Source: Betaproteobacteria bacterium RIFCSPLOWO2_02_FULL_62_17
GTDB lineage: Bacteria; Pseudomonadota; Gammaproteobacteria; Burkholderiales; SG8-39
Reading direction: 5' to 3'
DNA length: 5,869 nt
NCBI GenBank assembly: GCA_001770355.1
Contig: MEQV01000058.1
Coordinates: 422-6,290, forward strand
The notes below the pieces were generated by a model. The model saw nothing but the letters and a program-made list of their open reading frames with translations, was not told the origin of the DNA and ran no database searches. The translations under genes and the position numbers were made by a program. This document shows, in pieces, positions 1 to 5,828 of the stretch; the stretch's first letter is position 1; every line of letters begins with the position of its first letter.

Positions 1-1
1 G

Positions 2-589
2 TTTTCCGTGGTCAAGACGCTTCAGTCGATCGAAGCGGCCAACGTAGTCATTCTGGTTCTGGATGCGCAGCAGGATTTTTCCGAGCAGGACGCGCATCTC
101 GCGGGCTTTGTTCTGGAACGCGGCAAGGCGCTGGTGGTCGCGGTCAACAAGTGGGACGGCATGAGCGAGGATGCGCGCGAACAGGCCAAGCGTTCCCTTA
201 CCCGCAAACTCGGGTTTCTCTCCTACGCGCGATTTCACTATATTTCCGCCTTGCACGGCCGGGGACTGACGGCGTTGTTCGCCTCCGTGGATAAAGCCTA
301 CAGGGCGGCGAACATCAAGCTCACCACGCCCAGGCTCACGCGAACGCTGATTGCGGCGGTGGAACAGCAGGTCCCCCCGCGTAAAGGGCTGGTGCGCCCG
401 AAGATGCGCTACGCCCACCAGGGCGGCATGAATCCACCCATCGTGGTGGTACATGGGAACGCTCTCGGGGCGGTACCGGAGAGCTACCGCCGCTATCTCG
501 AGTCGAAATTTCGCGAGGCGTTCGAACTGCAGGGAACCCCGCTGAGAATAGAATTCCGCACCGGCCGCAACCCTTATGCCGAATCCTGA
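2..589 (+). CDS. der: Ribosome biogenesis GTPase Der (EngA), C-terminal part, 5' end outside window
   Basis: Der is a GTPase with two tandem G domains and a C-terminal KH-like domain; it acts in the cytoplasm in late assembly of the 50S subunit. The reading frame is open from base 2 (F-S-V-V-K-T-L-Q), so the gene enters from upstream and the GTG at 8 is an internal valine, not a start. The fragment begins just after switch II of the second G domain. It shows the G4 motif NKWD at bases 146-157 and the G5 serine-alanine (ISAL) near 242-253. The KH-like domain fills roughly bases 325-580, with the typical segments RPKMRYAHQGG and NPPIVVVHGN and the family ending EFRTGRNPY. The first G domain and the P-loop of the second (about 280 residues by family length) are missing only because of the window edge. 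The gene ends with TGA, 114 bp before hfq. Identity is very secure. Confidence 0.96.
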   Translation, partial: FSVVKTLQSIEAANVVILVLDAQQDFSEQDAHLAGFVLERGKALVVAVNKWDGMSEDAREQAKRSLTRKLGFLSYARFHYISALHGRGLTALFASVDKAYRAANIKLTTPRLTRTLIAAVEQQVPPRKGLVRPKMRYAHQGGMNPPIVVVHGNALGAVPESYRRYLESKFREAFELQGTPLRIEFRTGRNPYAES

Positions 590-639
590 CAAGACCGGCC
601 CGGATCGTAGATGGGGGTTCAGGAAAACACGCTATCTCA

Positions 640-669
640 TTGTCAATAACGAAAGAAATCAGCTACAGT
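640..669 (+). promoter_or_regulatory. Candidate sigma70-type promoter for hfq
   Basis: TTGTCA at 640-645 matches the -35 consensus at five of six positions. After an 18-bp spacer, TACAGT at 664-669 matches the -10 consensus at four of six. The stretch lies in the der-hfq gap, is more AT-rich than its surroundings, and would start transcription about 25-30 nt before the hfq ATG. The -10 element is imperfect and the spacer is at the long end, so this is only a candidate. hfq could also be read through from der, since no terminator is visible in the gap. Confidence 0.35.
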
Positions 670-692
670 ATCAGTCGGAAAATAATGCACCC

Positions 693-698
693 AGGGGT
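693..698 (+). promoter_or_regulatory. Ribosome binding site of hfq
   Basis: AGGGGT at 693-698 is a good Shine-Dalgarno-like purine run ending 5 nt before the ATG at 704. It fixes the Hfq start, which also agrees with the usual Hfq N-terminus. Confidence 0.7.
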
Positions 699-703
699 AA
701 CCC

Positions 704-940
704 ATGAGCGGCAAAGGACAATTGTTACAAGATCCGTTTCTCAATGCCTTGCGCAAGGAGCATATCCCGGTCTCCATCTACCTGGTCAACGGCATCAAGT
801 TACAGGGCCAGATCGAATCCTTCGATCAATATGTGGTGCTGCTGCGCAACACCGTGACACAGATGGTCTATAAGCACGCCATATCCACGGTGGTGCCGTC
901 GCGCGCGGTGAACATGGAACAGCTGGGTTCCGAGAGTTGA
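704..940 (+). CDS. hfq: RNA chaperone Hfq
   Basis: Hfq is a ring-shaped Sm-like hexamer that binds small RNAs and mRNAs and promotes their pairing. The 78-residue product starts with the characteristic GQLLQDPFLNALR helix. The Sm1 motif covers about residues 22-52 (VSIYLVNGIKLQGQIESFDQ, then YVVLLRN) and the Sm2 motif YKHAISTVVPSR covers 56-67. Residues known from E. coli to contact RNA are visible: Q9 and K57-H58 on the proximal face and Y26 on the distal face. The proximal-face Phe42 of E. coli is Tyr43 here. The rim patch reads R17-K18-E19-H20 where E. coli has RRER. The C-terminal tail is only about 11 residues (MEQLGSES at the end), far shorter than the long disordered tail of E. coli Hfq and typical of Betaproteobacteria. 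The gene lies between der and hflX with non-coding gaps on both sides, so it may have its own promoter. Confidence 0.98.
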   Translation: MSGKGQLLQDPFLNALRKEHIPVSIYLVNGIKLQGQIESFDQYVVLLRNTVTQMVYKHAISTVVPSRAVNMEQLGSES

Positions 941-983
941 GGCTCCTTCCGATGGCTTCAGACAATCGGGAAAAGTCCGCATA

Positions 984-999
984 GTGGCAACAGCGCCAC
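984..999 (+). other. Small inverted repeat in the hfq-hflX gap
   Basis: GTGGC (984-988) and GCCAC (995-999) can pair as a 5-bp stem with a 6-base loop. It begins 44 nt after the hfq stop codon. There is no T-run directly after it, so it is not a convincing intrinsic terminator. It could stabilise the hfq 3' end or be chance. Confidence 0.3.
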
Positions 1000-1054
1000 A
1001 GGCAGCCACCGTCAGCCGGCCTTATTGGACGCAACCAGCAAGATGGTAGACGTT

Positions 1055-1070
1055 CATTTTTCGCATTTTT
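1055..1070 (+). repeat. Tandem CATTTTT repeat in the hflX leader
   Basis: CATTTTT occurs at 1055-1061 and again at 1064-1070, separated by CG. This gives two runs of five T with a 9-base period ending 14 nt before the hflX ATG. In RNA these would be two U5 tracts just before the ribosome binding region. No stem precedes them, so they do not look like a terminator. The repeat is seen directly; any function is inference. Confidence 0.5.
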
Positions 1071-1084
1071 GATCCAGGGCGGCG

Positions 1085-2221
1085 ATGTTAGAGCGTCCAT
1101 CGCGGGACAACTGCGCCGTCCTGGTCGGTCTGAATCTCGGTCAACATGGCTATGCGGAAAGTCTGGACGAGCTGGAGTTGCTCGCGCGCAGTGCCGGCGT
1201 TCAGCCCAAGGCCATCGTTCGCGGCAAGCGCGATCGTCCCGACGCATCCTTGTTCGCCGGCTCAGGAAAGGTTGCCGAAATCAGCGACGCAGTGATTGCG
1301 CAGCAAGCCGGCTTGGTCATTTTCAACCATGATCTGTCGCCCGCGCAGGAACGTAATCTGGAGAAAGCGCTCGACTGCAGGGTCATAGACCGAACCAGTC
1401 TGATATTGGATATTTTCGCCCAGCGCGCCAAGAGCCGCGAAGGCAAACTGCAAGTGGAACTCGCGCAGCTCTATCATCTTGCCAGCCGGCTGGTGCGCGG
1501 CTGGACGCACCTTGAGAGGCAAAAAGGCGGCATTGGTCTTCGCGGCCCAGGTGAAACGCAGCTGGAAACCGATCGTCGACTGATCGGACGGCGGGTCAAG
1601 GTGCTCAAGGAGAAACTGGCGCATTGCCAGCAGACACGTGAAAATCAGCGGCGAGCCCGTGCCAAGGGTCAAGTGCTATCCGTATCGCTTGTCGGTTACA
1701 CCAATGCCGGCAAGTCGACTCTATTCAATAGCCTGACACATTCCGGTGCTTATGCCGCGGATCAGTTATTCGCGACTTTGGACACCACCACGCGACGCGT
1801 GTTCCTGCCGGGGGCGGGTAGCATCGTGGTATCGGATACGGTGGGCTTCATTCGCGATCTTCCGCATGAATTGGTCGCTGCTTTCCGCGCCACGCTTGAG
1901 GAAACCATCCGCGCCGACGTGTTATTGCATGTCGTGGACGCCTCCAACAGCATGCGGGAATCACAGATCGGCGAGGTGGCGCGTGTGGTCGCGGAAATCG
2001 GGGCCTCGGCAATTCCCGAAATTCTGGTGTGGAACAAGATCGATCTGGGAGACGTTTTGCCCGGTCTGGACCGCGACCAGCATGGTAAGATTCACCGTAT
2101 ACGCCTGAGCGCCAGGACCGGGGTAGGGATGGAATATTTGCGCAGTGCCCTTGCCGAATTGGCGGCCATGAAGAACTCCCAGGATAATCGACAACCTTTG
2201 GCTCATATAGCGGGAGCTTGA
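1085..2221 (+). CDS. hflX: Ribosome-associated GTPase HflX (short form)
   Basis: HflX is a cytoplasmic GTPase that binds the 50S subunit and splits or rescues stalled ribosomes under stress. The 378-residue product has the HflX N-terminal domain (about residues 10-135, with AGSGK at 58-62 and the conserved segment SPAQERNLEKAL near 85-96). A linker follows with RLVRGWTHLERQKGGIGLRG and the signature GPGETQLETDRR at 154-165. The Ras-like G domain has G1 GYTNAGKS at 204-211, G2 TLDTTTR at 231-237, G3 DTVGF at 251-255, G4 NKID at 317-320 and G5 SAR at 342-344, all intact. The protein ends soon after the G domain, whereas E. coli HflX (426 residues) carries a further C-terminal domain. Because hflK starts 6 bp later, no remnant of that domain is present. 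An in-frame TGA at 1070-1072 leaves ATG 1085 as the first possible ATG start; AGGGC at 1076-1080 is a weak Shine-Dalgarno. It probably leads the hflX-hflK-hflC transcription unit. Confidence 0.97.
   Translation: MLERPSRDNCAVLVGLNLGQHGYAESLDELELLARSAGVQPKAIVRGKRDRPDASLFAGSGKVAEISDAVIAQQAGLVIFNHDLSPAQERNLEKALDCRVIDRTSLILDIFAQRAKSREGKLQVELAQLYHLASRLVRGWTHLERQKGGIGLRGPGETQLETDRRLIGRRVKVLKEKLAHCQQTRENQRRARAKGQVLSVSLVGYTNAGKSTLFNSLTHSGAYAADQLFATLDTTTRRVFLPGAGSIVVSDTVGFIRDLPHELVAAFRATLEETIRADVLLHVVDASNSMRESQIGEVARVVAEIGASAIPEILVWNKIDLGDVLPGLDRDQHGKIHRIRLSARTGVGMEYLRSALAELAAMKNSQDNRQPLAHIAGA
2212..2216 (+). promoter_or_regulatory. Probable ribosome binding site of hflK inside the hflX 3' end
   Basis: GGGAG at 2212-2216 lies within the last codons of hflX and ends 11 nt before the hflK ATG. 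The spacing is longer than ideal, but no better site exists. Its position inside hflX suggests that hflK translation is coupled to that of hflX. Confidence 0.4.
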
Positions 2222-2227
2222 ATCCTT

Positions 2228-3442
2228 ATGTCATTGAACGACCCACAATGGGGTAAGCGCGGCGGCGGTCAAGGCGGGGGCGACGGCCCGCCTGATCTCG
2301 ACGAGATGTGGCGCAACTTCAACCAGAAACTCAACGGAATATTCAACCGGCGCCGCGGCGGAGGGGGCAATGGTCCTGTCTCGGGACCACCGAATTTTCG
2401 CCAGATCGGCGGCGGGATCGGCTTGCTGGCCGGCTTGATCCTTGTCATTTGGCTTGCAAGCGGGTTTTACATCGTGGTGGAGGGGCAGAGAGGGGTGGTG
2501 CTGACTCTGGGAAAATTTTCGGAAGTCACCAATTCGGGCCTGCGCTGGCGCATGCCTTTCCCGTTGCAGACGCACGAAATCGTGGACCTCACCGGGGTGC
2601 GCACCGTCGAAGTGGGCTACCGCAATAACATAAAAACCAAGGTGCTGCGCGAATCGCTGATGTTGACCGACGATGAAAATATCATTGACATCCAATTCGC
2701 CGTGCAATTCACGCTCAAGGATCCCACGGAGTTCCTGTTCAATAATCGCCGTCCGGAAGAGTCGGTGCTGCAGGCCGCGGAAGCTGCGACGCGTGAAATT
2801 GTCGGCAAAAGCAAGATGGATTTCGTCCTGTACGAAGGACGCGAGCAGGTTGCCGCCGCCGCGCAAAAGCTAATGCAGGAAATATTGGATCGTTATCAGA
2901 TTGGTGTAAGTATCAGCCGGGTGACCATGCAAAATGCCCAGCCGCCAGAGCAGGTGCAGGGCGCGTTCGACGATGCGGTGCGCGCCAAGCAGGATCTGGA
3001 GCGGCAGAAAAACGAGGGTCAAGCCTATTACAACGACATCGTGCCCAAGGCGAGTGGTACCGCGGCGCGTCTGACCGAGGAAGCAAACGGATATAGGCAA
3101 AGCGTGATCGCCAATGCCGAGGGGGAGGCATCCCGTTTCAAGCAGATTCTGGTCGAATACAATCGCGCGCCCGGGGTGATGCGCGATCGCATGTATATCG
3201 AGACCATGCAGCAGATCATGACTTCCACGACCAAGGTCTTGATCGATGCACGCGCCGGGACTAATCTTCTGTATCTGCCGCTGGACAAGCTGATTCAGAT
3301 GTCTGGCGTAGCGGGCGCGCCCGACCTGCCCCTGGCGGCGCCGGGCGGTAGCGCCGCGGGTACAGCGCCGCCGCCTTCGCTGGACACCAGCCCGCGCTCG
3401 CGCGACACGCTGCGTGGAAGAGATCGCGAGGGACGGCCATGA
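2228..3442 (+). CDS. hflK: FtsH protease modulator HflK (SPFH/band 7 protein)
   Basis: HflK pairs with HflC in a large inner-membrane assembly that encloses FtsH and limits its access to membrane substrates. The 404-residue product has a cytoplasmic N-terminal tail rich in glycine (GGGQGGGDG at 12-20, RRRGGGGNG at 41-49) that includes the family segment DEMWRNFNQKLN. One membrane helix lies at about 62-82 (GLLAGLILVIWLASGFYIV). The SPFH domain follows from about 82 to 260, with EGQRGVVLTLGKF, GLRWRMPFP, LMLTDDENI and the segment VSISRVTMQNAQPPEQVQ. Next comes a charged coiled-coil region (about 245-310) with the family motif YYNDIVPKASG, then IVPK-distal segments ending in TSTTKVLID and LLYLPLDKL. 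The last 45 residues are a Pro/Ala/Gly-rich and then Arg-rich tail of low complexity. Length and order match the family. It starts 6 bp after hflX and overlaps hflC by 4 bases. Unlike soluble neighbours it is a type II membrane protein with the bulk in the periplasm. Confidence 0.97.
   Translation: MSLNDPQWGKRGGGQGGGDGPPDLDEMWRNFNQKLNGIFNRRRGGGGNGPVSGPPNFRQIGGGIGLLAGLILVIWLASGFYIVVEGQRGVVLTLGKFSEVTNSGLRWRMPFPLQTHEIVDLTGVRTVEVGYRNNIKTKVLRESLMLTDDENIIDIQFAVQFTLKDPTEFLFNNRRPEESVLQAAEAATREIVGKSKMDFVLYEGREQVAAAAQKLMQEILDRYQIGVSISRVTMQNAQPPEQVQGAFDDAVRAKQDLERQKNEGQAYYNDIVPKASGTAARLTEEANGYRQSVIANAEGEASRFKQILVEYNRAPGVMRDRMYIETMQQIMTSTTKVLIDARAGTNLLYLPLDKLIQMSGVAGAPDLPLAAPGGSAAGTAPPPSLDTSPRSRDTLRGRDREGRP
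3428..3433 (+). promoter_or_regulatory. Ribosome binding site of hflC within hflK
   Basis: GAGGGA at 3428-3433 ends 5 nt before the hflC ATG and lies in the last codons of hflK. With the ATGA start/stop overlap at 3439-3442 it supports coupled, roughly equal synthesis of HflK and HflC, which assemble as an alternating complex. Confidence 0.65.
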
Positions 3443-4320
3443 ACGAAAATCGCACCATCGGCGTTCTCGTTGGCGTACTCACTCTGGCCACAGTTGCGTT
3501 AATGTCGATGTTCACCATCGACCAGCGTGAGAAGGGGCTGGTATTTCAACTCGGGGAGATCACCGATATCGTCAGTGAACCCGGACTCCATTTCAAATGG
3601 CCGCTGATCCAAAACGTGCGGTTTTTCGACAACCGGATCCTTACGCTGGATACGCCAGACACTGAACGCTTCATTACCTCGGAAAAAAAGAATGTCCTGG
3701 TCGACTCTTTCGTCAAATGGCGCATCGGCGATCTGAAGCAATACTATATAAGCGTGCAAGGGGATGAAGTTCGTGCCCAGACCCGCCTGTCCCAGACGGT
3801 GAACTCCGCCTTGCGTGAGGAATTCGGCAAGCGGATGGTGCATGACGTCGTATCCGGGGAGCGCGACGATATCATGCGCATCGTTCTTGAGAAGCTTGAG
3901 GAGGATGCCAAGCGCATAGGCGTTTCCATCGTCGACGTACGAATAAAGCGTGTCGAGTTGCCGCAAGAGGTCAGCGAATCGGTTTATAAGCGAATGGAGG
4001 CTGAACGCAGGGCGGTGGCGAGCGAGCTGCGCTCACAGGGTTTTTCCGAAGGCGAAAAAATCCGCGCCGGAGCCGAGCGCGAACGCCAGATCATCATCGC
4101 CGAAGCCTACAAGCAGGCGCAAACCGTCAAAGGCGAAGGCGATCAGAAGGCCAGTGGAATCTACGCCAAGGCATTCGGGGAAAATCCCGAGTTCTACGCT
4201 TTCTACCGGAGCCTGGAGGGCTACCGGGCCGGATTCGGGAAGAAAAGCGATGTGCTCGTGCTTGAGCCCAATTCGGAGTTTTTCAAGTATCTGAGGAATC
4301 CTGGCAAGGGCACGAAATAA
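3439..4320 (+). CDS. hflC: FtsH protease modulator HflC (SPFH/band 7 protein)
   Basis: HflC is the partner of HflK in the membrane cage around FtsH. The 293-residue product has a very short cytoplasmic N-terminus and one membrane helix at about 6-25 (TIGVLVGVLTLATVALMSMF). The periplasmic SPFH domain follows, with the family segments TIDQREKGLVFQLGEI (26-41), PGLHFKWPLIQNV (48-60), FDNRILTLDTPD (63-74) and SEKKNVLVDSFVKWRI (81-96). The next part contains VDVRIKRVELPQEVSESVY (166-183) and RMEAERRAVASELRSQG (185-201). A long helical region with EGEKIRAGAERERQIIIAEA and GEGDQKASGIYAKAFG leads to the conserved end NPEFYAFYRSLEGYR (249-263) and a C-terminal FFKYLRN. The ATG overlaps the hflK TGA (ATGA) and has a good Shine-Dalgarno. 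No key segment is missing. Identity is secure by sequence and by position directly after hflK. Confidence 0.97.
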   Translation: MNENRTIGVLVGVLTLATVALMSMFTIDQREKGLVFQLGEITDIVSEPGLHFKWPLIQNVRFFDNRILTLDTPDTERFITSEKKNVLVDSFVKWRIGDLKQYYISVQGDEVRAQTRLSQTVNSALREEFGKRMVHDVVSGERDDIMRIVLEKLEEDAKRIGVSIVDVRIKRVELPQEVSESVYKRMEAERRAVASELRSQGFSEGEKIRAGAERERQIIIAEAYKQAQTVKGEGDQKASGIYAKAFGENPEFYAFYRSLEGYRAGFGKKSDVLVLEPNSEFFKYLRNPGKGTK

Positions 4321-4326
4321 GCCGGG

Positions 4327-4512
4327 ATGGGCAAGACCCTGCTCATGGCATTCGCGCTGATGCTCATAGTGGAAGGATTGCTCCCGTTCGTAGTTCCGCA
4401 GCTCTGGCGTGATATGTTCAAGCGGATTATCGCCATGACAGACGGACAGATCCGCTTCATAGGTCTAAGCTCGTTGATCATCGGGCTGTTGCTTCTCTTG
4501 GTCGTGAAATAG
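4327..4512 (+). CDS. Small DUF2065 (YjeT-like) inner-membrane protein
   Basis: This 61-residue protein has two hydrophobic helices, about residues 4-24 (TLLMAFALMLIVEGLLPFVVP) and 42-59 (IRFIGLSSLIIGLLLLLV). They are joined by a short charged loop (QLWRDMFKRIIAMTDGQ). The pattern ALxLIVEGLLPFxxPxxW, then a loop ending in IRxxG, is that of the DUF2065 family, known in E. coli as YjeT, which also lies directly after hflC. Length agrees with that family (about 60-65 residues). The start follows the hflC stop by 6 bp and has only a weak GGG-type ribosome binding site, so translation is probably coupled to hflC. The role of the family is not established to my knowledge. Its fixed place beside hflKC suggests, by inference only, work with the HflKC-FtsH complex. 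The family assignment is from remembered sequence features, not a search. Confidence 0.85.
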   Translation: MGKTLLMAFALMLIVEGLLPFVVPQLWRDMFKRIIAMTDGQIRFIGLSSLIIGLLLLLVVK

Positions 4513-4601
4513 CGGCCCGGCGATTCAGTTTCGATCGGCAGCAGCAAATGAAATTCTCACAAGCAATTGGCCGAAGCGCAACGCTGCCGCGATGACTGGC
4601 G

Positions 4602-5780
4602 ATGACCATGCGTAACTGGGTACTTCCTGAATACATCGAGGACGTGCTGCCGCCAGAGGCGGCGCAGATCGAGCGCCTGCGAGGAATTCTGCTTGGACTT
4701 TTTCGTGTGCACGGCTACGAGCTGGTGGTGCCGCCGATGCTGGAGTATGTCGATTCGCTGCTGACAGGAACCGGGCACGATCTGGATTTGCGCACCTTCA
4801 AGCTGGTGGATCAGCTTTCGGGGCGCATGATGGGCGTCAGGGCGGATATCACGCCACAAGTGGCACGCATTGACTCGCACTTGTTGAACCGGGAAAGCGT
4901 CACGCGTTTGTGTTATTGCGGCAGCGTGCTGCATACGCGGCCCAGGGGGCTCGATTCCACTCGGGAGCCGATTCAGATTGGCGCGGAAATATACGGCCAC
5001 TCGGGTATAGAAAGCGACCTGGAGATCCAGCGGCTTTTGTCGGAATCGCTCGATGCCTGCGGCCTGCGGGGCGTGCGGCTGGACATTGGCCACGTGGGCA
5101 TTTTCAGATCAATTTGCGCACACGGCAACGTCGGTGCAGATCTCGAAATCGAATTGCATGAAGCCCTCGAGGCAAAGGATCACGCGAGAATCGAAACGCT
5201 GGCCGGTGTTCTCGGGCGGGAGACGCGCGATGCATTGCTGCAGCTTCCCCGCCTCTACGGCGGGGCACAATTAATCGATGCGGCGCGCAGTCTTCTCCCG
5301 CGCTATCCGGAGCTACTCAGGTCCCTGGACGACCTGGAGCGCCTGGCACGCGATAACCGCTTCGACGTAAGCGTGGATCTGGCCGATCTGCGCGGTTATA
5401 AATATCACAGCGGCGTGGTATTTTCTGTCTATGCGGGGCGCGCCCAGAACCGGCCGGACGGAGTCAATTCACCGCAATGCAGGAATGCGCTGGCTTTGGG
5501 GGGGCGCTACGATGAAGTGGGCAAGGCGTTCGGGCGCGCACGTCCTGCCACCGGCTTCAGTCTTGACCTTCGCGATCTCGCGCGCGTGCTGCCAATGGAG
5601 GTTTGCTCCGGCCCCATACGCGCACCCTACGGAGACGACGAAACGCTTGCTGCCGAACTGGCGCGTTTGCGCGGGAGTGGTCAAGTGGTCGTTCAGGCGC
5701 TGCCTGGGGTCAGTGATGGATTGGACTGCGAGCGTGAACTGGTTCGACTCGATGGCCGCTGGATTGTTCGTGCGCGTTGA
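4602..5780 (+). CDS. hisZ: ATP phosphoribosyltransferase regulatory subunit HisZ
   Basis: HisZ is a catalytically dead relative of histidyl-tRNA synthetase that binds the short form of HisG to make active, histidine-regulated ATP phosphoribosyltransferase, the first step of histidine synthesis. The 392-residue product opens with NWVLPEYIEDVLPPEA. A motif 1-like region follows (PPMLEYVDSL at 44-53, FKLVDQLSGRMMGVRADITPQVAR at 66-89 read in parts). The motif 2-like region is at 104-130 (LCYCGSVLHTRPRG, then PIQIGAEIYG). RGYKYHSGVVFSVYAG is at 264-279, and the motif 3-like region is at 299-325 (LGGRYDEVGKAFG, ATGFSLDL). By my alignment to HisRS, the ATP-binding arginines of motifs 2 and 3 fall on Leu110 and Asp325, and there is no anticodon-binding domain, both as expected for HisZ rather than HisS. 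ATG 4602 and ATG 4608 are both possible starts, neither with a clear Shine-Dalgarno; 4608 (MRNWVLPEY) resembles relatives at least as well. An in-frame stop at 4593 excludes longer forms. Confidence 0.95.
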   Translation: MTMRNWVLPEYIEDVLPPEAAQIERLRGILLGLFRVHGYELVVPPMLEYVDSLLTGTGHDLDLRTFKLVDQLSGRMMGVRADITPQVARIDSHLLNRESVTRLCYCGSVLHTRPRGLDSTREPIQIGAEIYGHSGIESDLEIQRLLSESLDACGLRGVRLDIGHVGIFRSICAHGNVGADLEIELHEALEAKDHARIETLAGVLGRETRDALLQLPRLYGGAQLIDAARSLLPRYPELLRSLDDLERLARDNRFDVSVDLADLRGYKYHSGVVFSVYAGRAQNRPDGVNSPQCRNALALGGRYDEVGKAFGRARPATGFSLDLRDLARVLPMEVCSGPIRAPYGDDETLAAELARLRGSGQVVVQALPGVSDGLDCERELVRLDGRWIVRAR

Positions 5781-5828
5781 TCTCCTTGCGCCGCACCTTT
5801 TCGCAGTACCTGTAATGGATTGATGCAA

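Noticed and set aside
640..873. A 77-codon open frame overlapping hfq in another frame
   Set aside because: It is a shadow of hfq, whose product is unmistakable; it has no recognisable domain and no ribosome binding site.
1025..1052. Possible promoter for hflX: TTGGAC at 1025-1030 and TAGACG at 1047-1052, 16-bp spacer
   Set aside because: The -10 part matches consensus at only three of six positions and no other nearby hexamer is better. hflX may have its own promoter in this gap, but I cannot place it.
1055..1070. T-runs after hfq as an intrinsic terminator
   Set aside because: No GC-rich stem directly precedes the T-runs; the only small hairpin (984-999) is more than 50 nt upstream.
2231..2866. 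A 211-codon open frame on the minus strand opposite hflK
   Set aside because: It lies wholly opposite the well-supported hflK and its translation shows no recognisable family; long antisense frames are common in GC-rich coding DNA.
4557..5093. A 178-codon open frame on the minus strand opposite the start of hisZ
   Set aside because: Antisense shadow of hisZ with no recognisable domain; hisZ is clearly the real gene.
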